Shown: positions 38,759 to 46,840, counted from the first letter of the stretch. The stretch: 64,000 nucleotides of DNA from Ruegeria lacuscaerulensis ITI-1157 (GCA_000161775.1 GG704596.1:2623017-2687016); one strand, 5' to 3'. The notes: generated by a model not told the origin, from the sequence alone. Numbers and translations: made by a program.

Positions 38759-39499
38759 TCATTGTGTCAGAAGGTTACGAAGTTCCTGCAGCTTCAACAC
38801 AGCGGTTTCCGGTGCGGCTTTGATTTCGCCCAGGATCTTGATCACCTCGGTCTGGATGTCCTGACTCAACTGGCTGTTTTGTACGGCATCAACCATCTTG
38901 TCATAGTCAAATTGGTCTGCCGTCAGCATACCTTCTTGCACCCAACTGTTGAACAATTCCTGGCCCTGATCGGTCAACGCCGCGACCTGATCGCCGGCCT
39001 GGCTGGCGAGGTCGGTTGCAGTCTGACCCGCCTGCTGCGTGGCCTCTCCGGCCTGTTCAGCCACCGTGGCCGTTGCCTCGCCTGCCTGATCGGTGGCATC
39101 CGTGAGAGCTTGGCTGGCGGCCTCCGTCGCGGCGGTAGCCGCTTCGCTTACGGCTTCTCCGGCCTGTTCAGCCACCGTGGCCGTTGCCTCGCCTGCCTGA
39201 TCGGTGGCATCCGTGAGAGCTTGGCTGGCAGCCTCCGTCGCGGCGGTAGCCGCTTCGCTTACGGCCTCGCCAGCCTGTTCAGCCACCGTGGCCGTTGCCT
39301 CGCCTGCCTGATCGGTGGCATCCGCGAGAGCTTGGCTGGCGGCCTCCGTCGCGGCGGTAGCCGCTTCGCTTACGGCCTCGCCAGCCTGTTGGGCGGCGGA
39401 TTCAAGTCTTTCTGCCGGAGTGGAGGCCGGCTGGTTCACATACATGTACGCGCCAATGCCTAGAACGGCGATGACGACAATAAGGATGAGGCGGGACAT
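38759..39499 (-). CDS. Membrane-anchored alanine-rich repeat protein
   Basis: A 246-residue protein. One N-terminal transmembrane or signal-anchor segment (LILIVVIAVLGIGAYMYV, residues 3-20) precedes a long Ala/Glu/Thr/Gln-rich helical region built from 37-residue repeats of the type AGEAVSEAATAATEAASQAL with a following TATVAEQ. Three near-identical copies lie between about residues 38 and 150, then degenerate copies (QQAGQTATDLASQAGDQ). The last 75 residues are different and less repetitive (FNSWVQEGMLTADQFDYDKM). Amphipathic low-aromatic repeats of this sort resemble LEA- or apolipoprotein-like coiled coils, a comparison only. The ATG at 39499 has AAGGAG upstream. Function unknown. Confidence 0.8.
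   Translation of the reverse strand: MSRLILIVVIAVLGIGAYMYVNQPASTPAERLESAAQQAGEAVSEAATAATEAASQALADATDQAGEATATVAEQAGEAVSEAATAATEAASQALTDATDQAGEATATVAEQAGEAVSEAATAATEAASQALTDATDQAGEATATVAEQAGEATQQAGQTATDLASQAGDQVAALTDQGQELFNSWVQEGMLTADQFDYDKMVDAVQNSQLSQDIQTEVIKILGEIKAAPETAVLKLQELRNLLTQ
39051..39383. repeat. Three tandem copies of a 111-bp repeat inside the Ala-rich gene
   Basis: The word GCCTGTTCAG recurs at 39051, 39162 and 39273, exactly 111 bases apart, and the sequence between is nearly identical. A divergent fourth copy starts at 39384. The period is a multiple of three (37 codons), so copy number could change without frameshift. Confidence 0.92.
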
Positions 39500-39909
39500 T
39501 TGGGTCTCCTTCAAAAATGCACGATTTCCAGATGGACATAAAATAACTTTCATCAACGGGGAAAACTCTGAATATCTTGCCCTGCACCCGATTTGAGCCG
39601 ACCGGCGCTAGTTGCTGAACAACAGACGGCAAGATTACGCTGCCGTGATGGGACGGGGGCTGGTTCAGAGAAATTTTGGCCGAAAGACAGAAAGCGCAAA
39701 GCCTTCATCCGTTGCCCCAAACACAGTCAGTCGAATCCCTTCAAGTGGCGAAATTCATTTGGTTTATTCGCCGCGCGCCCCAGATGCCTCGTGGTGGTTG
39801 TGATGCAGGCCAATGCTGTTTCGTACCCTCGATTTGCACCACAAGCTGGGGAACCATTCCATGTTGACAGTCAAACACATCGAAGCGGCGCGTTACGGTG
39901 TCTTGCCAA
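39500..39909. other. Non-coding stretch at the start of the accessory patch
   Basis: About 410 bases. Several overlapping frames exist on both strands but none has a ribosome-binding site or recognisable family. It leads into an AraC fragment and probably consists of decayed sequence. Confidence 0.4.
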
Positions 39910-40065
39910 TATGGACCTGTCCCAAATGGAGTGCGCAAAGGAATTGCTGCGGCATGGCGGCGCCCCAATATCCATCGTCCTTTGGACCTTGGGTACTCGA
40001 CCGCCAACAACAACTTCAGTCGAGCGTTCAAATCGCTGACCGGACTTTCCCCCGTGAGTTCACCT
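39910..40065 (+). pseudogene. Fragment of an AraC-family regulator, frameshifted
   Basis: Two frames together spell the C-terminal helix-turn-helix of an AraC protein: CAKELLRHGGAPISIV in one frame, then LDLGYSTANNNFSRAFKSLTGLSP in the next, which is the second DNA-binding helix and its conserved P at the end. The two pieces overlap at about 39980-40000. The upstream 200 residues expected for a regulator are missing. It is a remnant next to a partial IS66 gene. Confidence 0.6.
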
Positions 40066-40233
40066 ATTCCGAGCGGGAGTGGTCACGTCGGCGGCCGAAT
40101 GAGCGTCTTTTATCCGAAGGAATACATTTTCATCCCGACTGACTGTCCGGCTAAAAGCGGTGCCCAGACCCCATGGTATCGCTGTTGTGTTTGATCTGCG
40201 AGTCTTGGCCCCATTGAGCGATGGAGGTTTGAG

Positions 40234-40593
40234 ATGCTTGATGGTGATGATGGATATGGGCGGCGCAAGCTGGTGCAACGGACGGCTGCTGAGCGTGCTG
40301 CGATAGTTGCGGAGACGTACGCGCCTGAGGCGACGGTTGCCGAGGTGGCGGCACGTCACGGGATCCAGCCGTCGCAATTGTCTGCTTGGCGCAGTGCGGC
40401 ACGCAAGAAGGGGCGGCGGGCGGATGCTGGCGATGGTTCTTTAGGCTTTGCCGAGATTGCAGTTGTGCCTGAGCCTACACTTTCGCCACATGACCGGATC
40501 GAGATAGTGTGCGGCAGCCTTGTGCTGCGCTTGCCCAAGAGCACGCCGTCCAAACGGGTGGTGGAGATAGCGCGCGGTGTGGTGGCGCGGTGA
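40234..40593 (+). CDS. tnpA: IS66-family accessory protein TnpA, remnant of a truncated element
   Basis: A 119-residue protein of the IS66 orf1 (TnpA) type. The N-terminal helix-turn-helix, with TAAERAAIVAETYAPEATVAEVAARHG and QPSQLSAWRSAARKK, is similar to the DNA-binding domain of IS66/IS3-type transposases, and the C-terminal part RIEIVCGSLVLRLPKS is typical of IS66 TnpA. The next IS66 gene, tnpB, should begin where the GTG overlaps the stop, but only MIV of it survives before unrelated sequence near 40600. TnpC (transposase) is absent. The element cannot move by itself. Confidence 0.8.
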   Translation: MLDGDDGYGRRKLVQRTAAERAAIVAETYAPEATVAEVAARHGIQPSQLSAWRSAARKKGRRADAGDGSLGFAEIAVVPEPTLSPHDRIEIVCGSLVLRLPKSTPSKRVVEIARGVVAR

Positions 40594-40610
40594 TTGTTCG
40601 TAAGCGGTAT

Positions 40611-42170
40611 CTAGGGTATTATTCCAGCATCTTTTGCGCGTTTGATCATGTCGAGTGCGCTGGTGAGTGTTCCAACGGCACCGAACGCCTCGTGTTTGGT
40701 CATGTTTTTGCTGGACTGGAAGGTGTCCATGCCTTGGGTGATCAGGGTTAGCATGGTGCCCGAGCAGGCCAGCACGAAGTCTTCCGGCTTGGGGAGCATG
40801 TCGCCAAAGTCCCAGGTAAACGGGCGCCAGGGCCAGCGCCGACATGGACCAGCTCGTCCGCGCCGACCACACCGCCGTTCTGTGCGATCAGGTCCGCCAC
40901 GGCCCAGGATTTGCGTTCCTTGCCAGTTCCGACAAGGAAGCGGGTGCCAAGGCGGATCCGGCCTTCGTCGGTCTGTTCGAACGCGCCGTCTGCTTTGCGC
41001 TTGCTAGCAACGGCGCGAACGAAGGCGTCACGCGGACTGTCCACGGGGACATTGGTCGCCGCGCGGATCAGGGTGCCGTCCTGTTTCTGAATCACGCCAT
41101 CGTCGCGCAGCACGTCGATCAGCGTCTCATATTTGTACGACTTCTTGCTGTCCGGGCGGTAGTAAACGTGGCCAGGGGTCACGCGTGTACCGTGGAAGTC
41201 CAGCAGGATTTTGGCGTTGTTCTGGAACGTGCGGGTCACGGGGCCAGGCACGAGGTTGCCGTCATCGTCAAATGACACAACCAGGTCGCCCACCTGGATC
41301 TGCTCAATTGGCTTCTTCCAGACCTGCGCTCGAACTTCGTCCTGGTCGTAGATGCCATCCGGGCCGGGTTTGAGGTCAGGGTCAAGCGGCCACATGTCGA
41401 TGGGAACCTCGGGGCCGAAGCAGGAATCTATACCTGCTCGTTCCAAAGACGTGTCTAGGGCTTGTTGTCTATCTAACGGATCAAGAATGTTAACAATCGG
41501 CACCAGGACCCGAGTGATCCACTCTTCTACTGATCCCATGCTTTCTAGAGGAGACTGATATAAGGCGTCAAAAAGCTCGGTTGCGCTTTCTAGCGTCAGC
41601 TCACTAGCTGAATTAATGAAAGGCAACAGATCAAAGTGCTGAACACCTTCAATGCTGCCAAAAAATTAGTCCGGAAGAAGCGCTTAGTTGTATACCGGGA
41701 TGGGCAGAAGCCGATTGACCTTCCTGCCAATCAAAGAACACGCCTGCCTTAACGTTAGCAGTATTCCCGTATGTGAAGCCCAAAACCTCGAGTTGGTCTC
41801 CTACAATAATGTTCACTCCGGAAAACGCTTCAAATGCACTTGCATCATTGATCAGGAACAGGCCGCTGTCTGGGTCCCAAGTGCCTTCTACTGCAAAACT
41901 ACCGCTCCCACCAAATCCGGTTAAGCTAACCTCTAACTTCGCTTGTTGCGTGTCAGGTGTGTATGCTACACTAACGTCCCATCCGACAACGCCTCCCTTG
42001 GTCCAGCTCGCGCCGAGGCTAGCTTCTATCTCGCCGTCGGGAACGTTTCCTTGAAATACTTCATTTATTATAGCGGGTATGCCACTAGTTATATTGATCT
42101 CAGAGGTTATCGGCCCGTTACCAGATAGGTCGATGGTTTTGGTGGCGCCACCGTTAGCGATCAGGCCCAT
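40611..42170 (-). pseudogene. Hint-like domain protein, interrupted by two single-base frameshifts
   Basis: Reading from 42170, the frame opens MGLIANGGATKTIDLSG and stays open for 173 residues to SSGLIFWQH. Removing one T from the T-run near 41663-41668 continues as GLIFGSIEGVQHFDLLPF into the 40748-41626 frame; adding one T near 40822 continues FTWDFGDMLPKPEDFVLAC to the stop at 40611. The merged product is about 519 residues. The centre (about residues 240-310) looks like a Hint (hedgehog/intein) domain: VWKKPIEQIQVGDLVVSFDD and HGTRVTPGHVYYRPD, with the T-x-x-H motif. The usual starting Cys of a self-splicing Hint domain is not visible. The N-terminal third is beta-rich and unfamiliar. 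Noticeably lower GC than neighbours. No toxin domain recognised. Confidence 0.6.
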
Positions 42171-42191
42171 ATTTTATTTCCTTTAATATAA

Positions 42192-42455
42192 TTATCTGAA
42201 GTCTTTTAATCTTTGATGCCGGGCAAAAAAGATCAATGCAAGGGGTACACTTGTCATTGTCCAAACGACAAACTCGGCAACTTTTGAATTTAAGAAGCTC
42301 ACAACGGCAAACCCCGAAAATAGGCAGACGATAAACAGGATGAAACAAACAAGTGTTCGGGCATCGATTACTGTTTTGGTCAGTGGTGCTTTACCAAAAA
42401 CAAGTCTGTCAGCCCAATCAACGCATCGCTGTAAAAAGTCTAGACCATAGATCAT
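42192..42455 (-). CDS. Small membrane protein with two transmembrane segments
   Basis: An 87-residue protein with an N-terminal cytoplasmic segment (MIYGLDFLQRCVDWADRLVFG) and two hydrophobic helices at about residues 33-54 and 58-77, ending in a basic tail (RHQRLKDF). It is 21 bases upstream of the Hint-like gene on the same strand and shares its low GC, so the two probably form one transcription unit. I do not recognise a family. Confidence 0.6.
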   Translation of the reverse strand: MIYGLDFLQRCVDWADRLVFGKAPLTKTVIDARTLVCFILFIVCLFSGFAVVSFLNSKVAEFVVWTMTSVPLALIFFARHQRLKDFR

Positions 42456-42639
42456 TTCGACGTTTGTTCTCCTCTTTGTCTGATCGCATCGTAATCAGAT
42501 GTGGCTTCAACCGAATATACGCTTCCATATACCTCTAGGTCGTTGGTCGCTCAACAGAGCTGTGACACGCCCTTCTGAAGAGGTGGTTCGGTTCGTTTGA
42601 ACAGTTTCGAGCCGTTTTGTAGGTGGATTTCCCGCTCGG

Positions 42640-43510
42640 TTATGCCGCGACCGGGATTGGTCGCGACGGGTTGATGTATGCCTGATCGGGCGTCTGCCCG
42701 TCCAGAGATGAATGCGGTCTCCGCGTGTTGTAGAATGCCAGATACCGGCGAAGGCTTTCACGGGCGGCCGAGACGCTGTCATAGGCGCGCAGGTATACCT
42801 CTTCATATTTGATCGTCCGCCAGAGCCGTTCGACAAAGACATTGTCCCGCCACGCGCCCTTGCCATCCAAGCTGATCTGGATGCCCGCATCCTTCAGGGT
42901 CTTTATGAAGTCGATGGATGTGAATTGGCTGCCCTGGTCCGTATTCATGATCTCAGGCTTGCCATGGCGGCGCGTGGCCTCTTTCAAAGCCTCGATGCAC
43001 GGTCCGGTTTCCAGCGTCGTGGACAGCCGCCAAGCCAACACCTTCCGACTGAACCAGTCCAGCACGGCGACCAAATAGACGAACCCACGCGCCATGCACT
43101 GCCCGGCAGGCGAATGCATAGCATTCTGCCGAGAGGGGAATGTAGGTAATGTCCATGGCCCAAACCTGGTTTGGTCGCGTCACCGCCAGCTTTCTCAGCA
43201 GATAGGGATAGACCTTATGGCCAGGTGCCGGTTTCGACGTGTTGGGCCTGCGATACAGGGCTTGGATGCCCATCTGTTTCATGCAGGTGGCCACGTGAAG
43301 CCGGCCAGCAGTGAAGCCCTCCTGACGCAGAAGACCTTTCATCATCCGGCTGCCCGCAAACGGATACTCCATGTGCAGTTCATCAATCCGGCACATCAGT
43401 TTGAGATCATCTTCACTGGTGGGACGCGGCTCGTAATAGAGACTGCCCCGGCTGATCCCGAGCAGGTCGGCCTGGCGCGTCAGGCTCAGCTTGTGGTCAG
43501 GGTTGGTCAT
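42640..43510 (-). pseudogene. IS3-family transposase OrfB, broken by a 40-base insertion
   Basis: DDE transposase. The N-terminal half (SRGSLYYEPRPTSEDDL, PFAGSRMMKGLL, NQVWAMDITYIP) includes the first catalytic Asp; the C-terminal half (MARGFVYLVAVLDWFSRKVLAW, NTDQGSQFTS, DNVFVERLWRTIKYEEVYL) includes the second Asp and the Glu. The two halves are in different frames. Deleting 43096-43135 joins them exactly as ITYIP-MARGFVY. The start ATG overlaps the orfA stop, and AAAG just before that stop could serve as the usual -1 slippery site. The enzyme cannot be made intact. Confidence 0.88.
43096..43135. repeat. 40-base hairpin insertion inside orfB
   Basis: The insert contains inverted repeats CGGCAG/CTGCCG and AATGC/GCATT around an ATA centre, with a GCG bulge. 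Removing it restores orfB without a scar. Its length (39+1) causes the frameshift. Confidence 0.7.
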
Positions 43511-43824
43511 TTCTTTGCGCTCCCCAACAGACCGGCCTTGGCGAGCGCTTCTCCCAAAAAATCATTCTCCAGCGTCAGCTGGCCAATCTTTGCATGGAGC
43601 GATTTGACGTCGATCTCGGGGGCTTTCGAAGCCTTCGGCTTGTCGTCAAAGACATCTGTCACCCCGTCGAGAAGCTGATCTTTCCACTGCTTGATCTGGT
43701 TCGGATGAACGTCAAACTGCGTCGCCAATTCGCTCATCGTTTTGTCGCCCTTCAAAGCTGCCAATGCCACTTTCGCCTTGAATGCAGGGCTGTGGTTCCG
43801 CCTCGGTCGTCTTGCCATATTCAC
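43507..43824 (-). CDS. IS3-family OrfA
   Basis: A 105-residue helix-turn-helix protein of the IS3 orfA type: RRPRRNHSPAFKAKVALAAL, then TMSELATQFDVHPNQIKQWKDQLL, then a leucine-zipper-like coiled coil (about residues 70-100, ENDFLGEALAKAGLL). It binds the element ends and normally is fused to OrfB by -1 frameshifting. The gene is intact, but its partner is not. Confidence 0.9.
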   Translation of the reverse strand: MNMARRPRRNHSPAFKAKVALAALKGDKTMSELATQFDVHPNQIKQWKDQLLDGVTDVFDDKPKASKAPEIDVKSLHAKIGQLTLENDFLGEALAKAGLLGSAKK

Positions 43825-43920
43825 TCCTTCGTCCCGGCACGCTGCCGGATCAGGAGCGGAAAATCCACCTAACTCATCTGTTCAGATCTCTCGGACCACC
43901 TCTCAACAAAGCAAAATACA

Positions 43921-43953
43921 AAGGGGATCCTGCAGACGCAGGATCCCCTTTTT
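43921..43953 (+). terminator. Long-stem terminator next to the IS3 element
   Basis: Thirteen-base-pair stem AAGGGGATCCTGC/GCAGGATCCCCTT with a four-base loop, followed by TTT. On the minus strand it ends in CCCCTTTGTAT, so it could act both ways. It might stop read-through from tRNA-Ser, which is transcribed toward it. Confidence 0.7.
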
Positions 43954-43981
43954 CGTTTGCCTATATGGGTGTGAAGAAGTG

Positions 43982-44066
43982 CCAAAGGTGACATAGCTGT
44001 CGTCCAAGGGGGGCATAGTCGGCAGTGTCGGAAGGCCCAAAAGGGGTCATAGTATGACACCTTTGG
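43982..44066. repeat. 85-bp element bounded by 14-bp inverted repeats
   Basis: CCAAAGGTGACATA at 43982-43995 and TATGACACCTTTGG at 44053-44066 are inverted repeats with one mismatch. The interior has further CATAG words. It looks like a solo insertion-sequence end pair or a very small MITE; there is no coding capacity. Confidence 0.55.
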
Positions 44067-44142
44067 TCGAAAACACCGACAATAACAGAAAGCACACTAC
44101 GCCCTGCAATGTGTGAATTATCTTTTAATTTCACGGAAATAG

Positions 44143-44232
44143 TGGCGGAGAGACAGGGATTCGAACCCTGGGTGGGCTTGCACCCACAACGGTTTTCGAG
44201 ACCGCCCCGTTCGACCACTCCGGCACCTCTCC
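44143..44232 (-). tRNA. tRNA-Ser (anticodon CGA)
   Basis: A 90-base class II tRNA with encoded CCA. Acceptor GGAGAGG pairs with CCTGTCTCTCC-type 3' arm, anticodon stem GCGGT/ACCGT with loop CTCGAAA (anticodon CGA), a long variable arm and T loop GTTCGAATC. It decodes UCG. It forms the right boundary of the accessory patch. Confidence 0.96.
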
Positions 44233-44355
44233 GCGGGGGTCTGTGAGGGGGGGATTTAGTGATGATCTTCGGTGGGTGCAAGCAGAAAATTCCGGATTTT
44301 GCCATTCATAGGATTTTCCATTGCTTGCGCGCTGAAATCACCTAGGCTCATCGGT

Positions 44356-45198
44356 ATGAGAAACGTTCTGATCCGCCTTGCGCTACCGTTTTGTATGCTC
44401 GTCTTTGCGGCGTTCTCCATGACCAACGCGGCATCGGCCGCCACCCGCGAGCGTATCGAGGCGTTTCTTGCCACGACCGGGTTCGATGTGGCGCTTGACA
44501 GCATCGCTCTTGCATCGGCCTCGGCGCCTCAGATGCTGGGAATTGATCCAGAAGGCTTTGGATCCCAATGGACGCGCCTGACCGAGGAAGTGTTCGACAC
44601 GGCTGAGATGCAGGAAATTGCTGTATCAATCCTTGAACAGACGCTGAGCGACGAAGCCCTCCAGCATGCGGTCGAATTCTATGCCTCGGACCTGGGGCAG
44701 CGGCTGGTCAAGGCCGAAAACGCGTCACACATGGTCGAAGACGACGATGCAAAACAACTGGAGGGCCAAAGGATTGTCGCCGACCTCATCAAGCAAGGTT
44801 CGCAGCGCGTCGAAGCTCTCAAGCGCATGAACCGCGCGATCGATTCCACGGACACCGCCGTTCGGGCCTTGCAGGAGATTCAAGTGCGGTTTTTGCTTGC
44901 CGCCAGTGCTGCGGGCGTCATTGAACTGCAACTGGATGCAGACGGGTTGCGCCAGATGATGAAGCTCAGCGAACCGGAGATGCGGCAGTCGATGCAGATG
45001 TCGGCGCTGGCCAACGCGGCCTACACCTATCGGGAGTTTGCCGACGCGGATATCGAAGCCTATGCGGACGCGCTTGAACAGCCGTTGATGCAGGAGGTCT
45101 ACGAGCTGTTGAATGCGGTGCAGTACGAGATCATGGCCATGCGTTTCGAAGAATTGGCTGCGCGGATGGCGGATTTGCGACCAGCCCAGGATATCTGA
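44356..45198 (+). CDS. DUF2059 domain protein, exported (first of a pair)
   Basis: A 280-residue protein with a signal peptide (MRNVLIRLALPFCMLVFAAFSMTNAASA). The helical body carries the DUF2059-like pattern twice: EALQHAVEFYASDLGQRLVKAE at about residues 98-120 and DIEAYADALEQPLMQEVYELLNAV near 235-258. In each the phrase Y-x-S/E-x-x-G/L-Q is the family mark. The role of the family is not known; a periplasmic location is implied. The frame is open further upstream, but the signal peptide fixes the start. Its TGA and the next gene's ATG share one base. Confidence 0.75.
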   Translation: MRNVLIRLALPFCMLVFAAFSMTNAASAATRERIEAFLATTGFDVALDSIALASASAPQMLGIDPEGFGSQWTRLTEEVFDTAEMQEIAVSILEQTLSDEALQHAVEFYASDLGQRLVKAENASHMVEDDDAKQLEGQRIVADLIKQGSQRVEALKRMNRAIDSTDTAVRALQEIQVRFLLAASAAGVIELQLDADGLRQMMKLSEPEMRQSMQMSALANAAYTYREFADADIEAYADALEQPLMQEVYELLNAVQYEIMAMRFEELAARMADLRPAQDI

Positions 45199-46007
45199 TG
45201 CGTGCTTTGCTGGTTCTTTCGCTGGTAATTTTCAGTTGGTCCCCGGTCTGGGCTGGATCTGAGCAGGCCGAAAGGCTCGCGAAGGCAATGCGCATGGTTG
45301 AGGTGATTCACATACTGCGCGACGAAGGTTTGGCGCAGAACCAGGAGTTGGACGACGCTTTGCTCGCGGGGGCCGGCGGGTCGCATTTCCGGGCGCAGAT
45401 AGAAGACATTTATGACCCGGTCTGGATGTATGCTCAGGTGACATCTGCCTTGGAGGAGGACATGACGGACGCCCAGCTTGAACAGGCGTCCTTGTTCTTC
45501 GAAAGCGACTTGGGGCAGACGATCGTGTCGCTGGAAAACTCCGCCCGCTTGGCGATCTCGGATGAGGCGATCGAGGATATGGCTCGGCTGGCCTACCGGG
45601 AAGCGGATCGTGAAGCGGGATTTTTCCGATTGATCGATGAATACGTCGCACTGAACGATCTGATCGACCGCAACGTTCAAAGCCAACTCAGCGCGGACTA
45701 CAAATTTTTCCGAGGATTGGCGGACGGGCAGGGCGTGGCGGCCGACGACAGCGACATACTGGCCGAGATTCTGGCACAGTCGGCCGAGACCGAGGAACAC
45801 ACCCGCGAGTGGCTGTATGCGTTCCTGCTGATGGCCTATCGCCCGCTGTCGGAGGCGCAATTGCGCGAGACCATCGCTTTCTCCAGAACCGAGGCAGGTC
45901 GCGCATTGAATACCGCACTGTTCAATGGCCTGCACGAGATGTTCGGCGAATTGTCCTATCAGTTGGGCCAGACAGCGGCACGGGTGTTGAGCGCCTCGGA
46001 TCTGTAG
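45198..46007 (+). CDS. DUF2059 domain protein, exported (second of a pair)
   Basis: A 269-residue paralogue of the preceding protein. Signal peptide MRALLVLSLVIFSWSPVWA. It has the same two-repeat helical layout: AQLEQASLFFESDLGQTIVSLE at about residues 92-113 and EAQLRETIAFSRTEAGRALNTAL at about 220-245. The one-base overlap (TGATG) implies coupled translation and perhaps a heteromeric complex with the first protein. Function is unknown. Confidence 0.75.
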   Translation: MRALLVLSLVIFSWSPVWAGSEQAERLAKAMRMVEVIHILRDEGLAQNQELDDALLAGAGGSHFRAQIEDIYDPVWMYAQVTSALEEDMTDAQLEQASLFFESDLGQTIVSLENSARLAISDEAIEDMARLAYREADREAGFFRLIDEYVALNDLIDRNVQSQLSADYKFFRGLADGQGVAADDSDILAEILAQSAETEEHTREWLYAFLLMAYRPLSEAQLRETIAFSRTEAGRALNTALFNGLHEMFGELSYQLGQTAARVLSASDL

Positions 46008-46020
46008 ACCGTATTGCCTG

Positions 46021-46049
46021 TTGACTTTGACGCGTGATCCGTGGATAAG
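46021..46049 (+). promoter_or_regulatory. Predicted promoter of rplU-rpmA
   Basis: TTGACT at 46021-46026, a 17-base spacer and GATAAG at 46044-46049, leaving a leader of about 160 bases before rplU. The -35 box is good, the -10 box fair. Confidence 0.5.
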
Positions 46050-46216
46050 CGCTCATCCCGGCCGGAATCTCCGCGCCGGGTATCGTTATTGCTGGCCTGA
46101 CGGGTGCGCCCTGACGGTCGTTCATCCGCCCGAAAAGGGCGCGCTGTTCGAGGTGGCCTTGGCCGAAACACCCGTCTGACGGGGACCACAGAACGCGGTA
46201 GAAAAAGGAAAGACGC

Positions 46217-46840
46217 ATGTTTGCAGTCCTCAAGACTGGCGGCAAGCAGTACAAGGTTCAGGCGGGCGACATCCTCCGCGTTGAAAAGCTGGCTGCCGAC
46301 GCAGGTGAAAAAGTCCAATTCAACGACGTTCTGATGCTGGGTGGCGATGCCCCCGTTGTCGGCGCGCCGTTCATCGATGGCGCGGCCGTTCAGGCGGAAG
46401 TGATCGAACAGATCAAGGGTGACAAGGTCATCAAATTCGTCAAGCGTCGCCGCAAGCACAGCTCGAAGCGCACCGTTGGCCACCGTCAGAAGCTGACCCT
46501 GGTCAAGATCACCGACATCCTGCCCTCGGGCGCGGACAAGTCGGGCGTGAAGGCTGCAACCGGTTCGGTTTCGGCAACCGCAGTCGACGCAGCTGCGCCG
46601 AAAAAGGCTCCGGCCAAAAAGGCCGCCGCAGCCAAGGCAGGCGCAGACGATCTGAAGAAACTGTCCGGTGTTGGCCCGGCGCTCGAGAAGAAGCTTCACG
46701 AGGCAGGCGTCACCACCTTTGCCCAGATCGCGGCATGGACGGAAGAAGACGTTGCTGCTATGGACGAGAAACTGTCGTTCAAAGGCCGGATCGAGCGTGA
46801 AGGCTGGATCGAACAGGCCAAAGAACTGGCCAAAGGCTAA
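46217..46840 (+). CDS. rplU: 50S ribosomal protein L21 with a C-terminal helix-hairpin-helix extension
   Basis: A 207-residue protein, twice the usual size of L21 (about 103). Residues 1-103 are standard L21: [27 protein letters not shown] and [20 protein letters not shown] Lys/Ala-rich linker (about 117-145, [14 protein letters not shown]) leads to a compact domain, [20 protein letters not shown] and [20 protein letters not shown], the helix-hairpin-helix fold also found at the end of some ribosomal and Fe-S-related proteins in alphaproteobacteria. The extension probably binds RNA or another factor. It is followed 11 bases later by rpmA. Confidence 0.96.
   Translation: MFAVLKTGGKQYKVQAGDILRVEKLAADAGEKVQFNDVLMLGGDAPVVGAPFIDGAAVQAEVIEQIKGDKVIKFVKRRRKHSSKRTVGHRQKLTLVKITDILPSGADKSGVKAATGSVSATAVDAAAPKKAPAKKAAAAKAGADDLKKLSGVGPALEKKLHEAGVTTFAQIAAWTEEDVAAMDEKLSFKGRIEREGWIEQAKELAKG

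Larger units (their letters stand above)
42576..43905 (-). mobile_element. IS3-family insertion sequence, damaged
   Basis: About 1.33 kb with orfA and a broken orfB. The ends are related inverted repeats: TGAAGAGGTGGTTCGG on the left and, reversed, TGAGAGGTGGTCCGAG on the right, both followed by a TGAACAG word, and by a second matching block TAGGTGGATTT further inside. The boundaries are set at the TG...CA tips and may be off by a few bases. I see no target-site duplication. Confidence 0.75.

Noticed and set aside
43961-44305. 114-residue minus frame across tRNA-Ser
   Set aside because: It reads through the tRNA itself, so it is a chance frame.
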